Assembly (NCBI RefSeq): GCF_014230465.1
Contig: NZ_JAAXCY010000001.1
Coordinates: forward strand, 682,001-746,000
From: Pseudomonas cremoris
GTDB taxonomy: Bacteria > Pseudomonadota > Gammaproteobacteria > Pseudomonadales > Pseudomonadaceae
DNA: 64,000 nt
Reading direction: 5' to 3'
The notes below the pieces were generated by a model that searched no databases, was not told where the DNA came from, and was given only the letters and a program-made list of their open reading frames with translations. Positions 37,564 to 45,433 of the stretch are shown in pieces (position 1 is the stretch's first letter; each line of letters starts with the position of its first letter). Position numbers and translations under genes: made by a program.

Positions 37564-38224
37564 ATGCAGTCTGAAAAATGCCGCAGATCCAATGTGGGAG
37601 CGGGCTTGCTCGCGAATGCGGTGTTTCAGTCGATACATACCTCTTGAAATTCAAGGACTGCGGCACGTCCACATCCCAGAGCACACCGGGATCTTCAACC
37701 AGCACCTCGCTGACCGGCGCCTGTGCAAACAACGACCGCCCTCCACGATCACCGCTCAACGCCGTCAACCCAGGCCCCAGCGCCCGGCCAAATCCCACCG
37801 GATGCCCGTATTGACCGCCATACATCGGCACGCTGATCCCTCCTTCCTCCAGCCCCTCAATCACCCGCTCCATACTCGACGGCCGAACAAACGGCATATC
37901 CCCCAGTACCACCAACCAGCCATCCGCCGGACCAATGGCCGCGACTGCCGCCGCGATGCTGTCGCCCATTCCGGCCGAGTCCAGCAGCAACACTTCGCAG
38001 TTATAAGCCCCAGCCAATCGAATCACACCCGAGCGCTCCGGCGAGGTCACCAACCAGCGCCTGACAACGCCTGCAGGCAAATGCCTCAATACCTGCTCGA
38101 TCACCGGCCTCGTCACGCCATCCAGGCCGACACAATCAGCCAGCAGCTTGTCCTGGTCAGCCCCCGCCTCTGCGCGGAAACGACTGCCCTGCCCTGCCGC
38201 CAGGACAATCGCCGTGATAGTCAC
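37562..38224 (-). CDS. MobA/MocA-like NTP transferase, C-terminus formed by a REP
   Basis: A 220-residue nucleotidyltransferase. The N-terminal signature LAAGQGSRF (residues 8-16) and Mg site VVLGDMPFVRPSS (about residue 105) are present, with a GHPVGFGRAL block. The family adds CMP or GMP to molybdopterin. It overlaps xdhC by GTGA and starts with GTG, so it is translationally coupled to that gene. The last ~22 residues (TETPHSRASPLPHW and following) are the translation of a REP element and its flank, not family sequence. The native stop was evidently lost or bypassed. Confidence 0.82.
   Translation of the reverse strand: MTITAIVLAAGQGSRFRAEAGADQDKLLADCVGLDGVTRPVIEQVLRHLPAGVVRRWLVTSPERSGVIRLAGAYNCEVLLLDSAGMGDSIAAAVAAIGPADGWLVVLGDMPFVRPSSMERVIEGLEEGGISVPMYGGQYGHPVGFGRALGPGLTALSGDRGGRSLFAQAPVSEVLVEDPGVLWDVDVPQSLNFKRYVSTETPHSRASPLPHWICGIFQTA
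37591..37629. repeat. Single REP inside the 3' end of the MobA-like gene
   Basis: One copy of the REP palindrome (AATGTGGGAGCGGG...) lies in frame within the coding sequence and supplies its C-terminal codons. Confidence 0.88.
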
Positions 38225-39207
38225 TGTGCTACTACCGGCAACGGCTTTTTCTGCATCGGTGCCACACCATTCTTGATCGCGACAATTTCCGCCATCAACG
38301 ACAACGCAATCTCTGCTGGCGTATGACTGCCGATATGCAAGCCAATCGGCCCATGCAGGCGAGCAATCGCCTCGGCGGACAACCCCAGCGCCGTGAGGGT
38401 TTCCCGACGTTTCTGGGTGTTGACCCGCGAGCCCAGGGCACCGATGTAGAACGCTGAAGAATTCAACGCGGTGAGCAACGCCATGTCATCCAACCTTGGA
38501 TCATGGGTCAGGCAGACGATGGCCGTGCGTTCGTCGGTCTGGATGTTCAGCACCGCCTCATCGGGCATGCCTGGCACAAAACGGCCGTGCTGTTCTTCCC
38601 AGCCGTGGACGAACTCTTCACGCGGGTCGCAGATCAACACCTCGAAATCCAGCAGGCGCGCCATTTCTGCCACGTAGCGCGACAGCTGACCAGCGCCGAT
38701 CAGCAGCAGGCGCCAGCGTGGGCCATAGATCGCTCGCAGACGCTCGCCGTCAAAACTCACCACGTCGGTCTTGCTCGCGCTGCTGAGAGTGACGTTGCCG
38801 CTGGCCAGGTCCAACTCTCGAGCGACAATCTCATGGGCTTCACAACGCGCCAACAACTCCGACACCCACTCCCACTCGACAACGCGCTCTTCGGTCAGTC
38901 GCAGGGTGCCGCCACACGGCAGGCCAAACCGCGCAGCCTCGTCACGGGTAACGCCATAGGTCACCAACTGCACCGGTGGCCCATCTTCGGGCAATCGTCC
39001 GTCCTGCAGGCGGGCGATCAAGTCATCCTCAATGCAACCGCCGGACACCGAACCGATCACCACCCCATCGCCGCGCAGGGCCAGCATCGCCCCCGGCGGG
39101 CGCGGTGCGCTGCCCCAGGTCTGAACCACGCTGTACAACACCACTTGCTGCCCGGCGCGGCGCCACTCCAACACGCTGCGCAGGACGTTCAGATCCACAC
39201 TGTCCAT
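38221..39207 (-). CDS. XdhC/CoxI family protein
   Basis: A 328-residue protein with the XdhC_CoxI N-terminal domain (TWGSAPRPPGAMLAL and SVSGGCIEDD near residue 50) and a C-terminal Rossmann domain (LLIGAGQLSRYVAEMARLL, GALGSRVNTQKRRETL). XdhC proteins bind molybdenum cofactor and insert it, after sulfuration, into xanthine or aldehyde dehydrogenases. It is paired with a MobA-like cytidylyl/guanylyltransferase, but no molybdoenzyme gene is nearby. The ATG at 39207 has a strong ribosome site (AGAGGTGG). Confidence 0.87.
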   Translation of the reverse strand: MDSVDLNVLRSVLEWRRAGQQVVLYSVVQTWGSAPRPPGAMLALRGDGVVIGSVSGGCIEDDLIARLQDGRLPEDGPPVQLVTYGVTRDEAARFGLPCGGTLRLTEERVVEWEWVSELLARCEAHEIVARELDLASGNVTLSSASKTDVVSFDGERLRAIYGPRWRLLLIGAGQLSRYVAEMARLLDFEVLICDPREEFVHGWEEQHGRFVPGMPDEAVLNIQTDERTAIVCLTHDPRLDDMALLTALNSSAFYIGALGSRVNTQKRRETLTALGLSAEAIARLHGPIGLHIGSHTPAEIALSLMAEIVAIKNGVAPMQKKPLPVVAQ

Positions 39208-39289
39208 ACCACCTCTCGCAAGCGTTGCAACGAATGAAAGTTCGACTGACTTTAAAGTAAAAGAATTCAACGTCAGCCGCCAGAAACGC

Positions 39290-39316
39290 AAACGCCCCGA
39301 ACAAGTCGGGGCGTTT
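39290..39316. terminator. Terminator of dctA
   Basis: AAACGCCCCGA pairs with TCGGGGCGTTT around a five-base loop. It lies 39 bases beyond the dctA stop on the minus strand. Confidence 0.75.
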
Positions 39317-39354
39317 GTGGAGTCGCTTGGGCGTCAGTTCACGCCAGCAGCGTA

Positions 39355-40686
39355 TTACTTGATGGCAGGCGCCGGGCCTTCGGCTACGCCCAGGTCATCT
39401 TCCTGACGAGTCTCGGAGATACCGGTACCGCCAGACGCCAGCTCGCTTTGCAGCTTGTCGGTGTCCAGCTCCTTGACCCACTTGGCCACAACGATGGTGG
39501 CAACGGCGTTACCCACCAGGTTGGTCAGTGCGCGGGCTTCCGACATGAAGCGGTCGATACCCAGGATCAGCGCCAGGCCGGCAACCGGCAGGTGGCCTAC
39601 GGCCGACAGAGTCGCAGCCAGTACGATGAAGCCCGAACCGGTCACACCCGCAGCGCCTTTGGAGGACAGCAGCAGCACCAGCAGCAGGGTGATCTGGTGA
39701 GTGATGTCCATGTGGGTGTCAGTCGCCTGGGCGATGAACACGGCAGCCATGGTCAGGTAGATCGAAGTACCGTCGAGGTTGAAGGAGTAGCCAGTCGGGA
39801 TTACCAGGCCTACTACGGATTTCTTCGCACCCAGACGCTCCATCTTGATCAGCATGCGTGGCAGTGCGGATTCGGAGGAGGAAGTACCCAGGACGATCAG
39901 CAGCTCTTCACGGATGTAGCGAACCAGCTTCAACACGCTGAAACCGTGAGCGCGGCAGATACCGCCCAACACCACCAGTACAAACAGCAGGCACGTGATG
40001 TAGAAGCAGATCATCAACTGGCCCAGTTGCACCAGGGAACCTACACCGTAGGCGCCGATGGTGAACGCCATGGCGCCCAGGGCACCGAGTGGCGCGAGCT
40101 TCATGATCATGTTGATGATGTTGAACATCACGTGAGCGAAGCGATCGATGAAGTCCAGTACCGGCTTGCCGTAGGCACCCAGGCGGTGCAGGGCAAAACC
40201 GAAGATCACCGAGAACATCAACACTTGCAGGATGTCGCCGTTGGCGAAAGCGCCGACGATGGTGTTCGGGATCACGTTGAGCAGGAAGCCAACGATGCTC
40301 TGGTCTGCACCGGCAGTCACGTAGGCAGCGACTTTAGAGGCGTCCAGGGTGGCAACGTCGATGTGCATGCCGGCGCCCGGTTGCACAACGTTAACCACGA
40401 TCAGGCCGATCAGCAGGGCGATGGTCGATACGATTTCGAAGTACAGCAGCGCGTAGCCGCCGGTTTTGCCGACCGATTTCATGCTTTGCATGCCAGCGAT
40501 GCCGCTGACAACGGTGCAGAAGATGATGGGGGCGATGACCATTTTGATCAGCTTGATAAAGCCGTCACCCAGTGGCTTGAGGGCCACGCCGGTCTGCGGG
40601 TAGAAGTGACCGAGCAAAATACCGATAACGATTGCAACGATCACCTGGAAATACAGGGATTTGTAGATTGGCTGACGAGTCGTCAT
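39355..40686 (-). CDS. dctA: C4-dicarboxylate transporter DctA
   Basis: A 443-residue proton/sodium symporter of the DAACS family for succinate, fumarate and malate. The serine-rich hairpin [14 protein letters not shown] (about residue 266), [14 protein letters not shown] (about 302) and the [17 protein letters not shown] block carry the substrate site. About eight membrane segments and two re-entrant loops are expected. The start [14 protein letters not shown] at 40686 matches DctA. A sigma-54 promoter lies 137 bases upstream; dctA is classically driven by DctB-DctD, which are not in the window. Confidence 0.95.
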   Translation of the reverse strand: MTTRQPIYKSLYFQVIVAIVIGILLGHFYPQTGVALKPLGDGFIKLIKMVIAPIIFCTVVSGIAGMQSMKSVGKTGGYALLYFEIVSTIALLIGLIVVNVVQPGAGMHIDVATLDASKVAAYVTAGADQSIVGFLLNVIPNTIVGAFANGDILQVLMFSVIFGFALHRLGAYGKPVLDFIDRFAHVMFNIINMIMKLAPLGALGAMAFTIGAYGVGSLVQLGQLMICFYITCLLFVLVVLGGICRAHGFSVLKLVRYIREELLIVLGTSSSESALPRMLIKMERLGAKKSVVGLVIPTGYSFNLDGTSIYLTMAAVFIAQATDTHMDITHQITLLLVLLLSSKGAAGVTGSGFIVLAATLSAVGHLPVAGLALILGIDRFMSEARALTNLVGNAVATIVVAKWVKELDTDKLQSELASGGTGISETRQEDDLGVAEGPAPAIK

Positions 40687-40822
40687 TGCAAAATTCCTCA
40701 ATCGTCCCGTGTGGCAAAGATCCGCCATTGCCCACGACACTTGAATTGCGAACCCTCCTGCACTGGAGGGATTTGTTGTTTGCGAAGCCTCAAGGATCCA
40801 AGCCTGCGCTGTAATCTATATC

Positions 40823-40838
40823 GCAAACGCCGTGCCAC
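40823..40838 (-). promoter_or_regulatory. Sigma-54 promoter of dctA
   Basis: On the minus strand the sequence reads TGGCAC-GGCGT-TTGCG, an almost perfect -24/-12 element (consensus TGGCAC-N5-TTGCW). It predicts a leader of about 125 bases before the dctA ATG. Confidence 0.8.
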
Positions 40839-40915
40839 TTTGCTGAAAACCCCTGAAGGCCTTTAGGCATCAGGCTCAAGGCTTTCCGGACGCCCTGCGA
40901 AACGCCAAATCAGGT

Positions 40916-40970
40916 GGCGGATTTCCGCCCACCCATCCAATCCCGTCCTACAATTTGGCGGATATCCGCC
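40916..40970. promoter_or_regulatory. Two near-identical palindromes, candidate enhancer sites of dctA
   Basis: GGCGGATTTCCGCC (40916-40929) and GGCGGATATCCGCC (40957-40970) are perfect palindromes with centres exactly 41 bases apart, about four helical turns. They lie 78-132 bases upstream of the dctA -24 element. The CGG-N4-CCG core resembles sites bound by DctD-family enhancer-binding proteins such as AauR (TTCGG-N4-CCGAA). Confidence 0.6.
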
Positions 40971-41026
40971 TTGTCGCCCTCAGCGGTGATGACTACCATC
41001 GGCCTTTCCACGGACGAGGCCTTCGC

Positions 41027-42025
41027 ATGCGTGAACGCACCATCGCCAGTCACTACGCCCGGGCTGCCCTCGGCGGTGCGCGCCGAGCGGGTTACGACTA
41101 TTCAGGTCTGCTGCAACAGGTGGGTATCCCTCCAGAGCTACTGACAGAACCGCGTGCGCGCATCGCGCCGGAGCAATTTACCCGGCTGTTGCAGATGCTT
41201 TGGTTGGCGCTGGACGACGAATACCTGGGGTTTGCCGAAGGCCCGAGCAAACGCGGCACCTTCGCCATGATGTGCCACGCGCTGATCCACTGCCGCACCC
41301 TGGAGAAGGCTCTGGAGCGCGGCTTATTATTTTATAGCCTATTCCCACAAGGCCCGCGCTGGCAGCTGACAAGAGAAGGCGAAATGGCTCGCTTGAGCCT
41401 GGACGACTCCCAACTGTGGGACCCGGATCACTTCCTCAGTGAATGCCTGCTGGTGATCTGGCACCGCCTCGGCAGTTGGTTGATCGGCCAGCGTATCCGG
41501 CTGCATCAGGCCACCTTCAGCTATCCGATGCCAGCGCATGCCAGTGAATATGACCTGCTGTTTCCCTGTACCCAGGTGTTCGGTGCGCCGAACAGCAGCC
41601 TGGTATTTCCCGCACGCTATCTGGGCCTGCCGCTGTTGCAGGATGAACGCACCCTCAAGCACTTCCTTGAACGCTCCCCCGCCGACCTGCTGTCCCGCCC
41701 GGATGAAGGCGACAGCTTGAGCAGTCAGTTGCGCCGCCTGTTGAGCCGTGACCGCACGCCCTGGCCCGACCTGGACGCCGTCGCCCAGCACCTGCACATC
41801 AGCCCACAGACCCTGCGTCGGCATTTACGCGAGGAAGGCACCAGTTTTCAGGCGCTCAAGGATGAGCTGCGGCGGGACATCGCCATCTATCATTTGGGGC
41901 GGGCGGATTTGTCGTTGCAGGAGATTGCCGAGCAGTTGGGGTTTTCCGAACCGTCGGCGTTTCATCGGGCGTTCAAGAAGTGGACGGGGGTAACGCCGGG
42001 GGCGTATCGGGCGCAAGAGAATTAG
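41027..42025 (+). CDS. AraC family transcriptional regulator (arabinose-binding-domain-2 type)
   Basis: A 332-residue regulator. The N-terminal ligand domain of the PF12625 type starts ALGGARRAGYDYSGLLQQVGIPPELL. The C-terminal AraC DNA-binding domain (about residues 235-330) has two helix-turn-helices (DAVAQHLHISPQTLRRHLR and SLQEIAEQLGFSEPSAFHRA), ending FKKWTGVTPGAYR. The target is unknown. The ATG at 41027 is preceded by GAGG; an earlier in-frame start at 40955 falls inside the upstream palindrome. Confidence 0.87.
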   Translation: MRERTIASHYARAALGGARRAGYDYSGLLQQVGIPPELLTEPRARIAPEQFTRLLQMLWLALDDEYLGFAEGPSKRGTFAMMCHALIHCRTLEKALERGLLFYSLFPQGPRWQLTREGEMARLSLDDSQLWDPDHFLSECLLVIWHRLGSWLIGQRIRLHQATFSYPMPAHASEYDLLFPCTQVFGAPNSSLVFPARYLGLPLLQDERTLKHFLERSPADLLSRPDEGDSLSSQLRRLLSRDRTPWPDLDAVAQHLHISPQTLRRHLREEGTSFQALKDELRRDIAIYHLGRADLSLQEIAEQLGFSEPSAFHRAFKKWTGVTPGAYRAQEN

Positions 42026-42044
42026 AGATGTGTTGTCTGTACCG

Positions 42045-42126
42045 GCCTCTTCGCGAGCAAGCCCGCTCCCACATTTTGATTTGTGAACACGTTCAAATGT
42101 GGGAGCGGGCTTGCTCGCGAAAGGGC
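42045..42126. repeat. REP doublet between convergent AraC gene and phoQ
   Basis: Two inverted, nearly perfect REP copies (TTCGCGAGCAAGCCCGCTCC and its complement) have a short AT-rich spacer, between two gene 3' ends. Confidence 0.92.
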
Positions 42127-42144
42127 CAGCACAGCCAATAAAAA

Positions 42145-43491
42145 TCAAACTGCCGGAAAGTGAATCTTGAAGGCAGCACCACCTAACGGCGAATCCCCCA
42201 AGGTCAGCTGCGCGCCGTAGCTTTCAATAATGTCCTTGACCACCGCCAGCCCGATCCCCTGCCCCGGATGCTGGCGATCCAACCGCTCACCCCGTTGCAG
42301 TATCCGCGCACGCTGATCCGGCGGAACACCGGGGCCGTCATCCTCGATACACAACTCAGTCCCTTCCAGGCCTTCGACCAGGCGGATACGCACCTCGCTC
42401 AGGCACAGGCGGTAGGCGTTTTCCAGCAGGTTGCCGAGTAATTCCAGCAAGGCGCCCTTCTCAATCGGCACATCACACTCTGGCGGCAAGTCAAAGGACA
42501 CGGTGACGCGTTTATCGCGGTAGACCTTGTCCAGCGTATCGCACAGGCTTTGCAGCACCGGTTCCAGGCGCACCTGATGGCGCACCAGGCCGCTTTTGCG
42601 CAGGCTGGCACGCTGCAACTGGTAGCTGATCTGCTGGCTCATGCGCTCGATCTGCGATTGCAGCACCCAAGCCTGGTCGCGGTCTTCGGGGCGCTGGGCC
42701 ATGTCTTCGCTCACACCCTGTAACACGGCGAGCGGGGTTTTCAAGCTGTGGGCCAAGTCGTCGAGGGAATCACGGTAGCGCGCCCGTTGCTCTCGCTCAC
42801 TGGCCAACAGGCGGTTAAGGGAACCGGTGAGGCGCAGCAGTTCGCGGGGGTGTTCTTCAGAGAGGCTTTCACGGGTGCCGCCTTCGATCTGGTCAAGCTC
42901 CTGGCTCAGGCGCCGCAAGGCTTGCAGGCCCCACGTCAGGCCCAGCCACAGCAAGGTCAGCAGCACCAGCAAGGCCGCGCCGAAGCCCAGGTAGAGGTTT
43001 TCCCGCAGGCCTTCCAGGGTCAGTTGGTATTCACGCACCGGTTGCAGGGCAACGATACTGAACGCCGCGCTTTTGCCGCCAAGCAGCTTGACCTCGACGT
43101 CATAGACGAAGAATTCCTGGCCGTTCGCTTCACGGATCCGCGCAAATTCATTACCGCGCCCGTCGTAGCGCGGCTTGTAGTTGATGTTTTCTTCTTTGGT
43201 CGCCCGCGAGCGCCATACCAGGTGGCCCTCGCGGTCGTAGATATAGCCGAGCAGCCGGCTATCGGTGAGGTTGAAGCGTTCGTCCGGCAACTGTGCTGGC
43301 ATCAACAGGCGGTTGTTTTCCACCCGCGCGGCGGAGATCAACGTGGTGACGTCCGATGCCAGGCGCTGCTCGATGGAATCCTGCAACGCCAGGCTGAACG
43401 CGCCCTGCATGGCCGGCAACAAACCCAACATAAACAGCACGGCCAGGGTGGCGGCCGCTAGCATCAGGCGCACGCGTAGCGAGCGAATCAA
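42145..43491 (-). CDS. phoQ: Sensor histidine kinase PhoQ
   Basis: A 448-residue inner-membrane sensor. It has membrane helices at about residues 10-30 and 168-190, with a periplasmic PAS-like domain between them. The dimerisation domain carries the phospho-acceptor His in DDLAHSLKTPLAVLQG (about residue 245). The ATPase domain has N (NLLENAYRL), G1 (EDDGPGVPP) and G2 (GQGIGLAVVKDI). It senses low magnesium, cationic peptides or acid in this family. It starts with TTG overlapping the phoP stop as TTGA. Confidence 0.9.
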   Translation of the reverse strand: MIRSLRVRLMLAAATLAVLFMLGLLPAMQGAFSLALQDSIEQRLASDVTTLISAARVENNRLLMPAQLPDERFNLTDSRLLGYIYDREGHLVWRSRATKEENINYKPRYDGRGNEFARIREANGQEFFVYDVEVKLLGGKSAAFSIVALQPVREYQLTLEGLRENLYLGFGAALLVLLTLLWLGLTWGLQALRRLSQELDQIEGGTRESLSEEHPRELLRLTGSLNRLLASEREQRARYRDSLDDLAHSLKTPLAVLQGVSEDMAQRPEDRDQAWVLQSQIERMSQQISYQLQRASLRKSGLVRHQVRLEPVLQSLCDTLDKVYRDKRVTVSFDLPPECDVPIEKGALLELLGNLLENAYRLCLSEVRIRLVEGLEGTELCIEDDGPGVPPDQRARILQRGERLDRQHPGQGIGLAVVKDIIESYGAQLTLGDSPLGGAAFKIHFPAV

Positions 43492-44165
43492 CGGCAGCGC
43501 TCATTGAACAGGTAGCCCAGGCCACGCACGGTATCGATCGGCTTGAATCCGGCCGGGCCTTCCAGCTTGCGACGCAAGCGGCCGACCAGCACTTCGATGA
43601 CGTTCGGATCGCGCTCGTCGTCATCGGGGTAGAGTTGTTCCATCAAACGGTCCTTGGCGACCACTTGTTGGTGATGGCGCATCAAGTATTCGAGGATGCG
43701 GTATTCGTAGGCAGTCAGCGCCAAAGGCTGTTCGTCGAGGGACGCCTGCTTGCGATTGAGGTCCAGCAGCAAGGGCCCGGCAACGATGGTCGATTGGGTA
43801 AACCCACTGGAGCGGCGCAGCAAGGCGTTCATCCGCGCTTCGAGCTCTTCGAACTGGAAGGGCTTGACCACATAGTCGTCGGCGCCGGCAGCCAGGCCTT
43901 CGACCTTGTCCTGCCAGTTGCCGCGTGCGGTGAGGATCAGGATCGGGAACGTCTTGGCCTGGGTGCGCAGTTGGCGGATCAGGTCCAGGCCGCCCATGCC
44001 GGGCAGGCCCAGGTCGATGATCGCCAGGTCGTGGTTGAATTGGCCGGTCTGGTACAAGGCTTCCTCGGCATTGGCCACGGCCTCGACCACATGCCCACTG
44101 TCGGTCAGGCGGGTCAACAGGTGATGACGCAGCAGCGCTTCATCTTCCACCACCAGCAATTTCAT
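43488..44165 (-). CDS. phoP: Response regulator PhoP
   Basis: A 225-residue OmpR-class regulator, very similar in sequence to P. aeruginosa PhoP (MKLLVVEDEALLRHHL start, ADDYVVKPFQFEELEAR, YEYRILEYLMRHHQQVVAK). The receiver Asp lies in IDLGLPGMGG (about residue 51), and the C-terminal winged helix ends TVRGLGYLFNERCR. It controls magnesium and polymyxin responses. It follows a small secreted protein gene in the place where P. aeruginosa has oprH. Confidence 0.95.
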   Translation of the reverse strand: MKLLVVEDEALLRHHLLTRLTDSGHVVEAVANAEEALYQTGQFNHDLAIIDLGLPGMGGLDLIRQLRTQAKTFPILILTARGNWQDKVEGLAAGADDYVVKPFQFEELEARMNALLRRSSGFTQSTIVAGPLLLDLNRKQASLDEQPLALTAYEYRILEYLMRHHQQVVAKDRLMEQLYPDDDERDPNVIEVLVGRLRRKLEGPAGFKPIDTVRGLGYLFNERCR

Positions 44166-44183
44166 AAGGCTCTCCAAAGCAAA

Positions 44184-44492
44184 TCAACTGTCCGACAGAG
44201 GGATATCATAGCGGCCCTGCAGGTCTTGCGGGCGCAGTTTAATGCCATTGTACTGGCCAGTCAGGTGTTCATAACCGGCACGATAGGCTGGCTGTGGCGC
44301 GGTGAGGCCCAGCGACTGGCCCCATGGCGTCGGCTGGCTGCCTGCATCTTCCACGCTGACACGCTGGATCAACGTGCTGGGTTTCTTGGTTTTCTGGCTA
44401 CCGAATGCAGCAAAGTCGCTATCGGAGGCCTGGACCCCAGCGGTGGCACTGAGCATGGTTAACGCCAACATCAGCTTTTTGATCGCAGTCAT
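44184..44492 (-). CDS. Small secreted protein upstream of phoP, probable PhoP target
   Basis: A 102-residue protein. The signal peptide (MTAIKKLMLALTMLSATAG, cleavage near VQA-SDSD) gives a mature chain of about 80 residues that is hydrophilic, without Cys or repeats (LGLTAPQPAYRAGYEHLTGQ). It shows no resemblance to the OprH porin. It is first in a three-gene unit with phoPQ and sits directly downstream of a PhoP box array, so it is expected to be induced at low magnesium. The function is unknown. Confidence 0.8.
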   Translation of the reverse strand: MTAIKKLMLALTMLSATAGVQASDSDFAAFGSQKTKKPSTLIQRVSVEDAGSQPTPWGQSLGLTAPQPAYRAGYEHLTGQYNGIKLRPQDLQGRYDIPLSDS

Positions 44493-44525
44493 GGTGCTTA
44501 CCTCGGTGCGTTTGGCTGTTGAGGC

Positions 44526-44582
44526 CAGACTACGCAGCGCCCCCTGAACTCCCCCTGAACAGGCTCTGAACCTCAGCTGAAC
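44526..44582 (-). promoter_or_regulatory. PhoP box array and -10 element of the phoPQ operon
   Basis: On the minus strand four direct copies of GTTCAG occur at exactly 11-base steps (plus-strand CTGAAC at 44544, 44555, 44566 and 44577). This matches two tandem PhoP boxes of the half-site-N5-half-site type. The most proximal copy ends 12 bases before a -10-like TAGTCT (44531-44526), the spacing seen at PhoP-activated promoters. The leader to the secreted protein ATG would be about 30 bases. Confidence 0.75.
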
Positions 44583-44628
44583 CGTTGCGGGCTAGCCTCT
44601 GGCGCAGCAACTCGGCAAACTACCCCCC

Positions 44629-45345
44629 ATGAATCCCCTACCCGCCTGCTGCACCCCACTTGACGCCCATTGGCCGTTGCCTACCGCTTTGCCGGGCACG
44701 GTGTTTCTCAGCACGCGCTTTGATCCTGCCTTGCTGGCAGAGGGCGATTTCCAGCGCACCGCCGTACCGCCGCCGGCCAGTATCCAGCGTTCGGTGGCCA
44801 AGCGTCAGGCGGAGTTCCTGGCCGGTCGATTATGTGCGCGTGCCGCGCTGCAACAACTCGATCATCTGGACTTCATCCCCGCCATCGGCGAAGACCGTGC
44901 ACCGGTGTGGCCTGGGCATATCAGCGGCTCCATTACCCACAGCACCGGGCACGCAGCGGCGATTGTCGGGCACAAGGCGCAGTGGCGTGGGCTGGGGATG
45001 GACTTGGAGAATGTGCTGAGCCTGGAGCGGGCCGAGCGCTTGGCGGGGGAAATCCTCACGGCCGATGAAATGCAGCGCATGGCCTTGATACCGCGCGAAC
45101 AGATTGCGCTGCTGGTGACGCTGACGTTTTCGGCCAAGGAGAGCCTGTTCAAGGCTCTCTACCCCATCGTGCAGAAGCGCTTCTACTTTGAGCATGCCGA
45201 GGTCGTGGAGTGGTCTGAGTCAGGCGTGGTGCGATTGCGATTGCTCACGGACCTGTCCAGCGAGTGGTGTGATGGCACGGAGTTGGTGGGGCAGTTTGCT
45301 GTGGCGGATGGGCAGTTGTTGAGCCTGGTGGCCGTCAGCGCCTGA
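44629..45345 (+). CDS. pcpS: 4'-phosphopantetheinyl transferase (PcpS/EntD type)
   Basis: A 238-residue Sfp-class transferase. Family motifs are visible: the VAKRQAEFLAGRLCAR region, SITHSTGHAAAIV, GLGMDLEN (magnesium-binding) and FSAKESLFKALYP (the W/F-x-x-K-E-S/A motif). In P. aeruginosa the single PcpS near phoPQ serves both AcpP and NRPS carriers; this gene has the same neighbourhood. It is divergent from the phoP operon and starts 47 bases from the PhoP boxes, so coregulation is conceivable. Confidence 0.87.
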   Translation: MNPLPACCTPLDAHWPLPTALPGTVFLSTRFDPALLAEGDFQRTAVPPPASIQRSVAKRQAEFLAGRLCARAALQQLDHLDFIPAIGEDRAPVWPGHISGSITHSTGHAAAIVGHKAQWRGLGMDLENVLSLERAERLAGEILTADEMQRMALIPREQIALLVTLTFSAKESLFKALYPIVQKRFYFEHAEVVEWSESGVVRLRLLTDLSSEWCDGTELVGQFAVADGQLLSLVAVSA

Positions 45346-45350
45346 TAGAC

Positions 45351-45430
45351 CGCTATCGCAGGCAAGCCAGCTCCCACATTTAACTGTATTCACACATCAA
45401 AATGTGGGAGCGGGCTTGCTCGCGAAAGCG
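45351..45430. repeat. REP doublet between pcpS and a sensor kinase gene
   Basis: A diverged left copy (CGCAGGCAAGCCAGCTCCC) and a canonical right copy are inverted around an AT-rich spacer, between two convergent 3' ends. Confidence 0.88.
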
Positions 45431-45433
45431 GTA

